A stretch of DNA of 64,000 nt from Eubacterium sp. 14-2 (GTDB lineage Bacteria > Bacillota > Clostridia > Lachnospirales > Lachnospiraceae): NCBI RefSeq assembly GCF_000403845.2, contig NZ_KE159567.1, forward strand, positions 752,911-816,910, written 5' to 3'. Shown here in pieces: positions 25,909 through 36,421 of the stretch (position 1 is its first letter; every line of letters begins with the position of its first letter). The translations under genes and the position numbers were made by a program. The notes beneath the pieces are model-generated. The model saw only the letters and a list, made by a program, of their open reading frames with translations. It did not search any database and was not told the DNA's origin.

Positions 25909-27597
25909 ATGGAGAAAAATTATAAATTGAAGGATATCCCTTATGTAAAGATGGATTTTCAGGAAATCCAGAGGAAACTGGATGAATTTGCAGAGCGGAT
26001 TACCCAGGCAGAAAATTATGAGACCGTAAAAAAGATACTGCTGGAGAGCCAGGAACTGCAGCGGGAAGTAAACGAGAATCATACTCTGGCCATGATCCGA
26101 ATGTATCAGGATTCGACAGACGAATACTATGCAAAAGAGGCCATGGAACAGGATCGGGAACTGGCGCTGCGAGACAGCAGTAAATTAAATCAGGCATTAA
26201 TTTCTTCTCCTTTTGTGGAAGATATCAATCGGGAATTTGGAGAAGAATTTCTTCTGATACTGGATAAGGACAACCGGCTGCTCTCAGAGGGCAAAGAACT
26301 GCAGGTAAAAGAACAGGATCTGATGAACCGTTACCAAAAGCTGAAAGCAACGATGAAGTTTGAATTTCAGGGAAAGGTACTGAGCGAAGGGGAACTCCGG
26401 CCCTTCCGGGAAGACCCTGACAGGGAGGTGCGCAGGAAATGCCTTAAGGTGATGTATCAGGGTTATCTGGATAAAAAAGAGGAATTTGAAGAAATTCTGG
26501 ATGAGCTGGTGAACACCCGCATCGGGATTGCAAAGGCAAACGGATTTGACAGCTATCTGGATTACAAAAACCTGGAAAAGGGAAGGCGGGAGTATGGGGA
26601 ACCTGAGCTGGCCGCTTTCCGGAAACAGATAAAAGAAGAAGTAATTCCGCTGATGAAAGTATTGTATGAGCAGCAGAAAGAGCGCCTGGGGCTGGACAAG
26701 CTGACGGTTTGCGATTACAATCTGATTTTCCCGGATGGAAATCCGAAGCCTGCCGGGAAAATTGAGAACCTCTGCCGGGCAGCCGGAGAGATGTACCATA
26801 AGCTGTCTTCGGAAATCGGAGCATTTTATGATGAAATGCTGGCGCATGAACTGATTGACGCTGTACAGTCTCCCAACAAAATTACCGGAATCGGATTCTG
26901 TACCACTCTGGATAAAACGGGGATGCCCTTTGTGTTTGCCAATTCCGATGGTACCATGACGGATGTGTCGGTGCTGACCCATGAGATGGGCCATGCCTGG
27001 CAGGCATATTGCAGCATGAGAAAGCAGCCTCTGGAGGAATACTACTGGATGGCCAATGATCTTGTGGAGATTCCCTCCAAAACCATGGAGCTGTTTGCTT
27101 ATCCATATGCAGAAGCATTTTTCGGAAAAGACGCAGAGAAATTCCTGTATATGCATCAGTACGGAATTATCAGTGAACTGACATTTTATACCATGGTAGA
27201 CGAGTACGAGGGCTGGCTGTATACGAACCCGCAGGCGGCCATGAAAGAGCGGTGTGAGAAATTAGAACAGCTGTTCCGGGAATATAATCCAGGTGTGGAT
27301 AACAGTGAATTTTTGGAAGAAATCCTGGCAGGCGCCACGTTGTTTGGAAATATGGGCGTTTACATGTACCCGAAATATCTGATCAGTTATGTGCTGTCAG
27401 AAATGTGCGCACTGGAGTTTAAGGAACGGATGGATGAAAATCCCGGACAGGCATGGAAAGATTATAAGCTGTTTTGCGAAACGGGAGGCTCCATGGAGTA
27501 TGTTTCCATTCTGAAGCAGTCCGGTCTGTCACCGGCTTATGTGGATGGCACGGTGGCCCGTGTTCTGACAGGACTGAAGCAGCGTCTCGGAATCTGA
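25909..27597 (+). CDS. M3-family oligoendopeptidase (PepF-like)
   Basis: Cytoplasmic zinc metallopeptidase for short peptides, 562 residues. The zinc site is HEMGHAWQ (His 358, Glu 359, His 362), followed by the third ligand Glu region EIPSKTMEL about 28 residues on. The mostly helical N-terminal half is typical. The ATG at 25909 has AGGAGG 7 nt upstream; the longer reading from 25846 has no ribosome site. It is followed 25 nt later by an aminotransferase gene. Confidence 0.93.
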   Translation: MEKNYKLKDIPYVKMDFQEIQRKLDEFAERITQAENYETVKKILLESQELQREVNENHTLAMIRMYQDSTDEYYAKEAMEQDRELALRDSSKLNQALISSPFVEDINREFGEEFLLILDKDNRLLSEGKELQVKEQDLMNRYQKLKATMKFEFQGKVLSEGELRPFREDPDREVRRKCLKVMYQGYLDKKEEFEEILDELVNTRIGIAKANGFDSYLDYKNLEKGRREYGEPELAAFRKQIKEEVIPLMKVLYEQQKERLGLDKLTVCDYNLIFPDGNPKPAGKIENLCRAAGEMYHKLSSEIGAFYDEMLAHELIDAVQSPNKITGIGFCTTLDKTGMPFVFANSDGTMTDVSVLTHEMGHAWQAYCSMRKQPLEEYYWMANDLVEIPSKTMELFAYPYAEAFFGKDAEKFLYMHQYGIISELTFYTMVDEYEGWLYTNPQAAMKERCEKLEQLFREYNPGVDNSEFLEEILAGATLFGNMGVYMYPKYLISYVLSEMCALEFKERMDENPGQAWKDYKLFCETGGSMEYVSILKQSGLSPAYVDGTVARVLTGLKQRLGI

Positions 27598-27622
27598 GTC
27601 AGGAAGCAAAGGAGGTGACGTT

Positions 27623-28819
27623 ATGATTTCAAAGCAGATGCAGCGGGAAATAGCAGGCAGTTCTGCCATCCGTGCCATGTTTCTGGAAGGAAAAGAGCTG
27701 GCCCGGCAGGTGGGCGCGGAAAATGTCTACGACTTCAGCCTTGGAAATCCCATGACGCCTGTACCGGACTGTTATAACCAGGCCATTGTCAGAGCAGTGC
27801 AGACAGAAAGTTCCCTGGAGCTTCACGGATATATGGATAATGCAGGTTATCCGGAGACCAGACAGGCAGTTGCCCACAGCCTGAACAGAAGGTTTGGAAC
27901 AGAATTTGAAAAAGAACATATTGTGATGACGGTCGGCGCCGCAGGCGCCTTGAATGTGGTGCTGAAAACGATTCTGGATGCAGGTGACGAGGTGCTGGCG
28001 CTGGCTCCTTATTTTGGAGAGTACCGGGGGTATGCAGCCAATCATCAGGGGATTTTGCGGGAAGTAAAACCGGATATTCCAACCTTTCAGCCGGATTTTG
28101 CAGATCTGGAAGCCAAAATCACGGAGAAAACAAAAGCTCTGATTATCAACAATCCGGTAAATCCCACCGGGGTGGTATATTCTGAAGAAACCATCCGGCA
28201 TATTGCCGCTCTTCTGAATGAAAAGCAGGGAGAATATGGTCATGAGATTTACCTGGTATCAGATGAGCCTTACCGGGAACTGGTTTATGATGGAACAGAG
28301 GTTCCTTTTCTGACAAAATACTATGACAATACCTTTGTGACTTATTCTTTCAGCAAATCCCTTTCCATTCCGGGAGAGCGGATTGGCTATATTGCAGTCT
28401 GCCCCCGGATGGCTGACCGGGAGCAGGCGGTTCAGGGACTGTCGGTGGCAAATCGGATTCTGGGCTTTGTAAATGCACCGTCGCTGATGCAGAAAGCCCT
28501 GATTTCTTCCCTGGACGCCAGGACAGACGTGGATTATTATGACAGGAACCGAAAGCTGATATACGGAAAACTCACCGAACTGGGCTTTACCTGTGTGAAA
28601 CCTCAGGGGGCCTTTTACCTGTTTATAAAATCTCCGGAGCCGGAGGAACAGAAATTTGTGGAGGCGGCCAAAAAGCATCACATTCTGCTGGTGGGAGGAA
28701 AGGCTTTTTCCTGTCCCGGTTATGTGCGTCTTGCCTACTGTGTTTCTTATGAAATGCTGGAACGTTCCCTGCCTGCGTTTGAAAAGCTGGCGGAAGAATA
28801 CGGGAGGGAGTTAAAATGA
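27623..28819 (+). CDS. PLP-dependent aminotransferase, class I/II (AspC-like fold)
   Basis: 398 residues. PLP-binding features: GAAGALNVVLKT (phosphate loop), NNPVNPTGVVYS, SDEPYRELVYDG, and the Schiff-base Lys in TYSFSKSLSIPGERIGY. It has the usual length of fold-type I aspartate-family aminotransferases. AAAGGAGGTGA precedes the ATG. It overlaps the next aminotransferase gene by 4 nt (ATGA). The substrate pair is not evident from sequence alone. Confidence 0.92.
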   Translation: MISKQMQREIAGSSAIRAMFLEGKELARQVGAENVYDFSLGNPMTPVPDCYNQAIVRAVQTESSLELHGYMDNAGYPETRQAVAHSLNRRFGTEFEKEHIVMTVGAAGALNVVLKTILDAGDEVLALAPYFGEYRGYAANHQGILREVKPDIPTFQPDFADLEAKITEKTKALIINNPVNPTGVVYSEETIRHIAALLNEKQGEYGHEIYLVSDEPYRELVYDGTEVPFLTKYYDNTFVTYSFSKSLSIPGERIGYIAVCPRMADREQAVQGLSVANRILGFVNAPSLMQKALISSLDARTDVDYYDRNRKLIYGKLTELGFTCVKPQGAFYLFIKSPEPEEQKFVEAAKKHHILLVGGKAFSCPGYVRLAYCVSYEMLERSLPAFEKLAEEYGRELK

Positions 28820-29880
28820 AGCCATGGGAAAAAAATGTGCGTAAGGTGGTTCCTTATACACCGGGAGAACAGCCTGACCGCCCCAATATGATAAAACTGA
28901 ATACCAATGAAAACCCGTACCCGCCTTCTCCTGGAGTGGCCAGGGTATTAAAAGAACTGGACCCGGACAGCCTGCGGAGATATCCGGATCCCGGGGCGGA
29001 GGTTCTGGTTCATGCACTGGCAGAATACCTTGGGGTATCAAAACAGCAGGTGTTTGTGGGTGTGGGCTCCGATGATGTGCTGGCCATGAGTTTTCTGACT
29101 TTTTTTAACAGCGAAAAACCCATTTTATTCCCGAATATTACTTATTCTTTTTATGATGTGTGGGCGGGACTGTTTCAGATTCCCTTTGAATGTCCGGCGC
29201 TGGATAAGGAATTTCGGATCTGCACCGAAGATTATTTCAGAGACTGCGGCGGTATTGTGATACCTAACCCCAATGCCCCTACCGGACTGGAAAAGAGCCT
29301 GGAGGAGCTGGAGGAAATCATCAGGAAAAATTCGGAAGTAATTGTGATAATTGATGAAGCATATATTGACTTTGGAGGGACTTCTGCGTTATCATTACTC
29401 CCGAAGTATGAAAATCTGCTGGTGGTTCAGACTTTTTCCAAGTCCAGAAGCCTTGCAGGCATGAGAATCGGTTATGCCATTGGAAATGAGAAGCTGATAC
29501 AATACCTGAATGATGTGAAATATTCCTTCAATTCTTATACCATGAGCGCCGCGGCTCTGGCAGCAGGCGTGGAAGCCGTCAGAGATGATACATATTTCAG
29601 AGAAACCCTGCAGAAAATAATCAATACCAGAGAACGGACCAAAAAAGAATTGCACAGGCTGGGATTTTCTTTTCCCGATTCCCGGAGTAATTTTATTTTT
29701 GCCACCCATCGTGACTGTCCGGCAGAAGAATTGTATGAAGCCCTGAAACAGGCGGATATATATGTGCGCTATTTCCGAAAACCGGGAATCGACAATTATC
29801 TGCGCATTTCCATCGGAACAGAGGAACAGATGGATGAACTGATACGTTTTATGGAACACTATTTAGGAGAGCGTTTATGA
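28816..29880 (+). CDS. HisC-like histidinol-phosphate/aromatic aminotransferase
   Basis: 354 residues, typical HisC length. KLNTNENPYPPSPGV opens the domain. VGVGSDDVLAM, PNPNAPTG, IIDEAYIDFGG and the PLP Lys in QTFSKSRSLAGMRIGY follow, and the C-terminal YLRISIGTEEQMDEL contains the phosphate-contacting Arg. It is translationally coupled (4-nt overlaps) to the aminotransferase before it and the DUF368 gene after it. No other his genes are nearby, so the biological substrate may not be histidinol phosphate. Confidence 0.88.
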   Translation: MKPWEKNVRKVVPYTPGEQPDRPNMIKLNTNENPYPPSPGVARVLKELDPDSLRRYPDPGAEVLVHALAEYLGVSKQQVFVGVGSDDVLAMSFLTFFNSEKPILFPNITYSFYDVWAGLFQIPFECPALDKEFRICTEDYFRDCGGIVIPNPNAPTGLEKSLEELEEIIRKNSEVIVIIDEAYIDFGGTSALSLLPKYENLLVVQTFSKSRSLAGMRIGYAIGNEKLIQYLNDVKYSFNSYTMSAAALAAGVEAVRDDTYFRETLQKIINTRERTKKELHRLGFSFPDSRSNFIFATHRDCPAEELYEALKQADIYVRYFRKPGIDNYLRISIGTEEQMDELIRFMEHYLGERL

Positions 29881-30725
29881 TTCGAATGATTTTGAAAGGC
29901 ATTGTCATCGGGATTGCCAATATTATTCCCGGTGTCAGCGGCGGCACCATGGCAGTTTCCATGGGTATTTACGACAAGATGATTCATGCGGCCACCCATC
30001 TTTTTTCGGAATTTAAGAAAAGCATGGAAGTGCTGATTCCCATTATTATCGGAGCAGTCATCGGCGTGGTGGCACTGGCACGGATTATTGAAATCATGTT
30101 TGAAAAAATTCCCCTGCAGACCAATCTTTTGTTTATCGGCCTGATTGTGGGCGGTCTTCCGGCCATAACCAGGAAAGTAAAAGGCAAAAGTATCCGGCTG
30201 GGCCATATACTGTCCTTTCTGGCATTTTTTGCTGTTGTGGCAGGAATGGCAGTTCTGGGCGAACAGGAAGGGGCGGCGGCAGATCTGAGTTTCAGCCTGC
30301 TGAATGTGATAAAACTGTTTTTTGTGGGGGTGCTGGCTTCGGCTACCATGGTAATTCCCGGCGTCAGCGGCTCCATGATGCTGATGCTGATTGGATATTA
30401 CAATCCGGTATTAAGCGAGGTAAACCGTTTTATCGACAACCTGCTGGATTTTAACGTACCGGGGATTCTGGATGGCTGTCTGGTGCTGGTGCCTTTTGGA
30501 ATCGGCGTTGTTATCGGCATTTTTGCCATTGCCAAAGTCATAGAAATTATATTTGAAAAATTTCCGGAACACGCATACTGGGCGATTATCGGCCTGATTG
30601 TGGCTTCTCCCATTGCAATTTTACTGATGAACAGTTTCGGAACCATAAGTCCTGTGACAGTTTTAACAGGAATTGCGGCTCTGGCTGCAGGCATTGTCAT
30701 TGCCCTGAAACTGGGAGAGGAATAA
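29877..30725 (+). CDS. DUF368 membrane protein (polyprenyl-phosphate transporter family)
   Basis: Integral membrane protein, 282 residues, about eight helices, with an internal duplication. ANIIPGVSGGTMAVSMGIYDKMI and MVIPGVSGSMMLMLIGYYN are the paired re-entrant-like motifs of DUF368. Members of this family have been reported to recycle undecaprenyl phosphate across the membrane for wall synthesis. Overlaps the HisC-like gene by 4 nt. Confidence 0.92.
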   Translation: MIRMILKGIVIGIANIIPGVSGGTMAVSMGIYDKMIHAATHLFSEFKKSMEVLIPIIIGAVIGVVALARIIEIMFEKIPLQTNLLFIGLIVGGLPAITRKVKGKSIRLGHILSFLAFFAVVAGMAVLGEQEGAAADLSFSLLNVIKLFFVGVLASATMVIPGVSGSMMLMLIGYYNPVLSEVNRFIDNLLDFNVPGILDGCLVLVPFGIGVVIGIFAIAKVIEIIFEKFPEHAYWAIIGLIVASPIAILLMNSFGTISPVTVLTGIAALAAGIVIALKLGEE

Positions 30726-30880
30726 AGGGAAGGCCGTAAAAGCTGTTGTATACGGAATATGGAATTCAGGCCGCAGGAGGCCGTCTGTATGGTATATAAA
30801 CTTCATTTTGCGGCATTCTCAGGGAAAATTTCAGTATCAGATTACAGGAAAATACAAAACATATACAGAGGGAAAGCGGG

Positions 30881-31165
30881 GTGCAGATACCCGGAATGGA
30901 ATACATACCAGTGATATATCTGGCCTTTGTGAATCTGGCGGGATTTTTCCTGATGGGGCTGGATAAATGGAAAGCAAAACATAAGAAATGGCGGATTTCC
31001 GAGAAAACTCTGTTCTTAGCCGCCATTGTCGGAGGCAGTATCGGAACCTGGGCGGGCATGTATGTTTTCCGCCATAAAACCAGGCACTGGTATTTTACGG
31101 TGGGAATGCCTCTTATCCTGGTTCTGCAGGCCGGTGCGGTCTGGCTGTTGACTTTTGGAAGATAA
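30881..31165 (+). CDS. DUF1294 small membrane protein
   Basis: 94 residues, two or three membrane segments. The DUF1294 signature is seen in MGLDKWKAKHKKWRISEKTL, the GGSIGTWAGMYVFRHKT stretch and the hydrophobic C-terminus. The GTG at 30881 follows AGAGGG by about 8 nt; the ATG at 30896 has no ribosome site. No function is established. It stands alone 155 nt after DUF368 and before glyA. Confidence 0.85.
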   Translation: MQIPGMEYIPVIYLAFVNLAGFFLMGLDKWKAKHKKWRISEKTLFLAAIVGGSIGTWAGMYVFRHKTRHWYFTVGMPLILVLQAGAVWLLTFGR

Positions 31166-31282
31166 AGTAATATCATAAACAGGCGTATGGATGGAAAGTT
31201 ACCGGTTCCACAGGCGTACAAATCGGATAATTTCATGCTTTTGCAATTATCTGTTACATAAAAAGAGAAAGGAAATGAACCT

Positions 31283-32521
31283 ATGTACTCATTTGATGAA
31301 GTGAAGAAAGCAGATCCTCAGGTGGCTCAGGCCATTACAGAAGAAATGGAGCGGCAGAACAGCCACATCGAGCTGATTGCCTCTGAAAACTGGGTCAGCA
31401 AAGCTGTGATGGCAGCCATGGGAAGCCCCATGACCAATAAATATGCGGAAGGATATCCGGGCAAACGTTATTATGGCGGCTGTGAATGTGTGGATGTGGT
31501 GGAAAATCTTGCCATTGAGCGTGCCAGAGAACTGTTTGGCTGTGAATATGCCAACGTACAGCCCCATTCCGGCGCACAGGCCAATATGGCAGTGCAGTTT
31601 GCCATGTTAGAACCGGGAGATACGGTAATGGGAATGAATCTGGATCATGGCGGACATCTGACCCATGGCAGCCCTGTGAATTTTTCCGGCACATATTTCC
31701 ATATTGTGCCTTACGGCGTCAATGACGAAGGGTTTATTGATTATGATAAAGTAAGAGAAACGGCACTGGAGTGCAGACCGAAACTGATCATAGCAGGAGC
31801 CAGCGCCTATGCAAGAACCATTGATTTTAAGCGGTTCCGTGAAATTGCCGACGAGGCAGGCGCATACCTGATGGTGGATATGGCTCATATTGCAGGACTT
31901 GTGGCGGCAGGACTTCATCCAAGCCCCATCCCCCATGCCCATGTGGTAACCACCACTACCCACAAAACGCTGCGGGGGCCCCGCGGAGGCATGATTCTGG
32001 CCAGCCAGGAAATGGCGGAAAAGTTTAATTTCAACAAGGCTATTTTCCCAGGAACCCAGGGAGGCCCTCTGATGCATGTTATCGCTGCAAAAGCAGTATG
32101 TTTTAAAGAGGCGCTGGAGGACAGCTTTAAAGAGTATCAGCAGAATATTGTGAAAAATGCCCAGGCTCTGGCAAAAGGCCTGAAAGACAGAGGAATTAAA
32201 CTGGTTTCCGACGGAACGGATAACCATCTGATGCTGGTAGACTTAACCCCATATGACCTGACAGGAAAAGCAGTGGAGAAACTGTTGGATTCCGTTCATA
32301 TCACCAGCAACAAGAATACCATCCCAAATGATCCAAAATCCCCCTTCGTGACAAGCGGTATCCGTCTGGGGACGCCGGCTGTTACATCCAGAGGGTTTAC
32401 AGAGGCCGATATGGATAAAGTGGCGGAGTGTATTGCTAAGATGATAAAAGAGGGAGAAGCTGCTTCGGAAGAAGTACGCGGAATGGTCAGAGAACTGACA
32501 GAGAAATATCCCCTGGAATAA
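31283..32521 (+). CDS. glyA: Serine hydroxymethyltransferase
   Basis: PLP enzyme interconverting serine and glycine with tetrahydrofolate, 412 residues. [14 protein letters not shown] at the N-terminus, [14 protein letters not shown], and the PLP Lys in [15 protein letters not shown] (about residue 230) are all present. GAGAAAGG precedes the ATG. A strong terminator follows directly. Confidence 0.98.
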   Translation: MYSFDEVKKADPQVAQAITEEMERQNSHIELIASENWVSKAVMAAMGSPMTNKYAEGYPGKRYYGGCECVDVVENLAIERARELFGCEYANVQPHSGAQANMAVQFAMLEPGDTVMGMNLDHGGHLTHGSPVNFSGTYFHIVPYGVNDEGFIDYDKVRETALECRPKLIIAGASAYARTIDFKRFREIADEAGAYLMVDMAHIAGLVAAGLHPSPIPHAHVVTTTTHKTLRGPRGGMILASQEMAEKFNFNKAIFPGTQGGPLMHVIAAKAVCFKEALEDSFKEYQQNIVKNAQALAKGLKDRGIKLVSDGTDNHLMLVDLTPYDLTGKAVEKLLDSVHITSNKNTIPNDPKSPFVTSGIRLGTPAVTSRGFTEADMDKVAECIAKMIKEGEAASEEVRGMVRELTEKYPLE

Positions 32522-32534
32522 AAGAATTACCGAT

Positions 32535-32567
32535 AAAAAAGAATCCGGCAAAGCCGGATTCTTTTTT
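32535..32567 (+). terminator. Intrinsic terminator after glyA
   Basis: A perfect 15-bp stem AAAAAAGAATCCGGC-AAA-GCCGG... with A and T runs on its two sides. It would work in both directions and so may also serve transcription arriving from the minus-strand chemoreceptor. Confidence 0.9.
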
Positions 32568-32754
32568 ATCTTATAGGAAAGACCTTGTCACGCTAAAGCG
32601 TGAAAGTATTTTCCTGTTAAGATAAAAATAATTATGCGCACTCGTGCAAATTGTATTATGTCGCTAAAGCGACCGTACTCGGCGCAGCAAACCGTCCAGG
32701 TCCCTCATGAGTGAGGGATTCAGGGAGCCCCTGCGGACCTGTCCGCTTTGTTCT
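32566..32754. repeat. Dispersed structured intergenic repeat, copy 3
   Basis: It begins inside the T-run of the glyA terminator. Outer hairpin arms are TTATCTTATAGGAAA (32566-32580) and 32609-32625, with a small bulge. The loop contains CACGC-TAAA-GCGTG. GTCGC-TAAA-GCGAC follows, then the 73-nt core (32682-32754). It fills the gap between glyA and the convergent chemoreceptor gene; no gene lies in it. Confidence 0.8.
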
Positions 32755-32791
32755 CGTATTATGTCCCTTTACTATCACAGGTTTTTCCGAT

Positions 32792-34477
32792 TTATCTGTG
32801 TCTGCGCAGACGGAATCTGTGTACGGAAACTTTCAGTTCTTCTGACTGGTTCTGAAGCTCTTTTGCGGAAGCGGCAGACTTTTCTGCTGTGCTCGCATTG
32901 GTCTGAACCACGCCGGCAATCTGTTCCATACCTGCCTTTAACTGATGCAGTGACTGAGACTGCTGCATGGCGGAATCTGCAATCTGTTCAATCAGGTCCG
33001 TGGCCTGTTTTGCTCCGATTACCACGTCGCCCAGAGCGCTGGTGGTTTCAGCAGTCAGTGAAGTTCCATGTTTTATCATCCGTATGGAGTTTTCAATCAG
33101 CTCCGTAATATCTTTTGCGGAGGCAGAGCTTTTATTTGCAAGACTCTGTACTTCCTCTGCCACAACTGCAAATCCTTTCCCGGCTTCTCCGGCCCGTGCA
33201 GCTTCCACAGCAGCGTTCAGAGCCAGGATATTGGTCTGGAAAGAAATGTCTTCAATAGTTTTAATGATTCCGCCGATTTCCTGGGAGGCATTGGAGATGT
33301 CTTCCATGGCTGCGGTAAGATCTCCCATTTTTTCATTGCTGGCCATCAGAAGAGAAGCAGCTTCTGTGGAGCATTTCTGAGCAGTATCCGCATCGGAAGA
33401 AGTGTGGTCCACCTGAGTGGAGAGTTCATGGATACTGGCAGCCAGTTCCTGAACTGCTGAAGCCTGAGCCACAGCTCCGCTGGAAAGAATCTCTGCGTCA
33501 GAAGCCATTCGTCTGGATTCTTCCAGTACCTGTTCCGCAGTTATGTTGATACGGGAGAGGGCACTGTTCAGGGAATCCAGAATCTGCCGCATTGCGTTCT
33601 GAATGGGCAGGAACTCTCCCCGGTAATCATCGCCGATTACAAGATCCATATTTCCCTCTGCCATTTCAGACAGTTTGGAGTCAATATCATGTATGTACTT
33701 TTTCAGTTCACGTTTTGTCTCATGGATGGATTCCACCAGCATGCCGATTTCCGAAGTATTTGATTTCAGAAGAAATTCGGCAGAAAGATTTCCCTGAGAA
33801 ATCTCGCTCATCTGATCCCGGACTGCAATCACAGGACGCAGAACCCGCCTTTTGGTGATAATCATAATGAGAAGCTGGATAAATGCCACCACAATCAGAG
33901 CGGTAATCATGGTAGTCCGTATGAACCGGGATTCCCGGCCCAGAGTTTCCACCTCTGCTTTTGTTCTGCTGTCCAGGTCCGCCAGAAACTGTTCCTTCAG
34001 GGCGTTGATCTGAGTAATGGATGCATTGTATTCTTCTCCGTATACATAATCCAATGCTGCCTGCATGTTTCCTGCCTGCACATTTTTCATGGCTTCATCT
34101 TCCAGAGGCACCAGTTTGTTGGACAGGTCGGACATGTTGTCAATCATATCCTGTTCTTCAGAAGTGATACCGATTTCCTGCATGGCGGCAACGCCTTTGT
34201 CACGGTTTTTCAGAGTATTTACTTCATTCCAGTAATTATCATAATGTTCCTGTTTGCCGGTGGAGGCAAAAGCCCGCACCTCATTGGTCAGATAGGCGGA
34301 ACCATTCATGAACCGGTTGGCATTGGAAGTCAGTGCGAATCGATTTTCATTGGCCAGGTCAAGTTTTCCGCTGATCTGGCTGTAAGACAGCAGCGAAAAG
34401 ACCAGAAATAAAAGGGCCAGAATGGAAATACCATTTAAAATAAATGATAATGTGGATTGGTTGATGGATTTTTTCAT
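32792..34477 (-). CDS. Methyl-accepting chemotaxis protein with four-helix-bundle sensor
   Basis: 561 residues. A first membrane helix (about 12-32), a helical extracytoplasmic sensor of the 4HB type (about 35-180), a second helix (about 187-207), HAMP (about 210-262), and the cytoplasmic signalling domain follow. The tip reads FQTNILALNAAVEAARAGEAG and continues KGFAVVAEEV. Complete, unlike the receptor at the window start. It ends without a CheR-docking pentapeptide. Ligand unknown. AGGAGG precedes the ATG. Confidence 0.95.
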   Translation of the reverse strand: MKKSINQSTLSFILNGISILALLFLVFSLLSYSQISGKLDLANENRFALTSNANRFMNGSAYLTNEVRAFASTGKQEHYDNYWNEVNTLKNRDKGVAAMQEIGITSEEQDMIDNMSDLSNKLVPLEDEAMKNVQAGNMQAALDYVYGEEYNASITQINALKEQFLADLDSRTKAEVETLGRESRFIRTTMITALIVVAFIQLLIMIITKRRVLRPVIAVRDQMSEISQGNLSAEFLLKSNTSEIGMLVESIHETKRELKKYIHDIDSKLSEMAEGNMDLVIGDDYRGEFLPIQNAMRQILDSLNSALSRINITAEQVLEESRRMASDAEILSSGAVAQASAVQELAASIHELSTQVDHTSSDADTAQKCSTEAASLLMASNEKMGDLTAAMEDISNASQEIGGIIKTIEDISFQTNILALNAAVEAARAGEAGKGFAVVAEEVQSLANKSSASAKDITELIENSIRMIKHGTSLTAETTSALGDVVIGAKQATDLIEQIADSAMQQSQSLHQLKAGMEQIAGVVQTNASTAEKSAASAKELQNQSEELKVSVHRFRLRRHR

Positions 34478-34924
34478 TTAATCATTCCTCCTGATGGTTG
34501 TACATCGGTTGTTTCTTCACCTGAAAAATGATTAAAAGTTCACAACGGTCCAAAGGCTGTACCGGGTACGGAGGAACCGCCGCAAAGGTTCATTTATCAA
34601 AAGTGAAAAGCCATACCTAATTGAACTTCTGATGCTCAATAAATATACTATAAGTTTACAGAAATCAGCGGCAAATTTCAAGTCATAAATTGCCGGAAAT
34701 TAAAAAGAAAATATTGGTTGCTGTCAGGATGCGGCGAACTGCTGTATCAAAAGCTGCCGGCAGGGAAAATTCTTCTTCATTTAAGAAAATATTAATAAAT
34801 TTTATTAGGATTTATCACCATTTTATGATAAGATGTTTACTGGACAACAGGCGGAATGATACATATTTTACCGGACCTCCTGTGGTTCGGCAGACATTAC
34901 CGGTTAAGTAATAGGAGGAAAAAC
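34478..34924. other. Divergent intergenic region between chemoreceptor and export operon
   Basis: No gene is supported in these 447 nt. It is AT-rich. A weak plus-strand promoter TTTATT (34801-34806), 17-bp spacer, TATGAT (34824-34829) could serve the export operon. Confidence 0.45.
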
Positions 34925-36397
34925 ATGAACAAAAAGAAAGTGGGTATTATTGTTGCAGCAGTTGTGGCAATCACGGCAGCCGCAGGGGGAGGAGCCTGGT
35001 ATTTTCTGAAAGGGAATACCGGTGCAGGAAACAGTGCGGATAAAGTATATGTGGAATCCGTAGCATCCCTGACGTCTGTGGGGGCCGGGAGCCAGAATCG
35101 CTATACCGGCGTAGTGGAAGCACAGGAGACCTGGAAAGTAAATAAAGACGGGGAAAAAGAAATAAAAGAAGTTTTTGTAAAAGAAGGCGACATGGTGGAA
35201 GAAGGAAGCCCTCTGTTTGAATATGATATGGAAGAAGCTGAGGGGGAAATTCAGCAGGCGGAGCTGGATCTGGAGGGAATGCAGAATGACATTACCAACC
35301 TGCAGAGCCAGATTAATCAGCTGTCCCGTGAGAAAAACGCAGCGCCGGAAGAAGACAAATTTGAGTATACAGCGGAGATTCAGGAGAAACAGAACAGCAT
35401 CAAGCAGACAGAATACAACATTCAAAGTAAAAAAGCAGAAATTGAAAAGAAAAAAGAATCCATAGAGAAAGCAGTGATTACCAGCAAGATTGCAGGAGTG
35501 GTAAAATCCATCAATGAATCAGGCACAGACGCCATGGGAGAATCCGCTGCCTACATGACGGTGCTTGCATCAGGAGATTACCGGGTGAAAGGAACAGTCA
35601 GTGAAACCAATGTACAGAACCTTTCCGTGGAGCAGTCAGTAATTCTTCGTTCCAGAATTGATGAAAACCAGACCTGGTCAGGGAAAATTACCAAAATTGA
35701 CACTCAGAATGAAGCAGGAGACGGGGATGACAGTCAGGATTATATGATGGGGAGCGACAGCGGGGTGGAAAAAGCCACCAAATATCCTTTTTATGTATCA
35801 CTGGATTCCACAGAAGGACTCATGATGGGGCAGCACCTGTTTATTGAACTGGATGAAGGGCAGTCAGAGCAGAAAGAGGGTATCTGGCTGTTTGAAGGTT
35901 ATATTGTGCAGGAAGAAGGAAAGACCTGGGTGTGGGCGGACAATGGAAAAAACCGTCTGGAAAAACGTGATGTGGAACTGGGAGAATACGACGAAAATCT
36001 GGGAGAATATCAGATTGTGTCGGGACTTACCCAGGAAGACGCCATTGCATTTCCCATGGAAGGACTGTATGAAGGGGTAACTACTGTTACAGATCCCGCA
36101 GAAGTGGATTATACCTCTCCTCTGTACAATCCGGAAGGAGAAGACGGAGAAATGACCGAAGATGGTGAAATGACCGAAGATGGAAAAATGATGGATGACG
36201 GATTCCTGATGGATAACATGACCGAAGACGGAACAGCTCCGGAGGAACTGACGGAAGACGGAATGGAAGATTCATCAGAAGAAGGTTCCGGGGACACAGG
36301 AGAAGGCGATTCGGACGAAGATTCCGGAGAAGATGACGGCAGTGATTCCGGAGAAGATGCGGACGGCGGCTCAGAAGACGGGGACCAGGAGGAATAA
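34925..36397 (+). CDS. HlyD/MacA-type membrane fusion (adaptor) protein with acidic tail
   Basis: 490 residues from the ATG at 34925 (AGGAGG 7 nt upstream). An N-terminal membrane anchor (about 5-28), a split lipoyl-like domain, a helical hairpin with coiled coil (about 95-180), beta-barrel domains, and an unusual C-terminal tail of about 85 residues made mostly of Glu, Asp, Gly and Ser (repeats of EDGEMTEDG) follow. It would link the ABC permease to the outside of the cell. The first of four tightly spaced genes that encode two adaptors, one ATPase and one permease. Confidence 0.88.
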   Translation: MNKKKVGIIVAAVVAITAAAGGGAWYFLKGNTGAGNSADKVYVESVASLTSVGAGSQNRYTGVVEAQETWKVNKDGEKEIKEVFVKEGDMVEEGSPLFEYDMEEAEGEIQQAELDLEGMQNDITNLQSQINQLSREKNAAPEEDKFEYTAEIQEKQNSIKQTEYNIQSKKAEIEKKKESIEKAVITSKIAGVVKSINESGTDAMGESAAYMTVLASGDYRVKGTVSETNVQNLSVEQSVILRSRIDENQTWSGKITKIDTQNEAGDGDDSQDYMMGSDSGVEKATKYPFYVSLDSTEGLMMGQHLFIELDEGQSEQKEGIWLFEGYIVQEEGKTWVWADNGKNRLEKRDVELGEYDENLGEYQIVSGLTQEDAIAFPMEGLYEGVTTVTDPAEVDYTSPLYNPEGEDGEMTEDGEMTEDGKMMDDGFLMDNMTEDGTAPEELTEDGMEDSSEEGSGDTGEGDSDEDSGEDDGSDSGEDADGGSEDGDQEE

Positions 36398-36421
36398 CAG
36401 AAACCGGAGGGAAAAACAGAA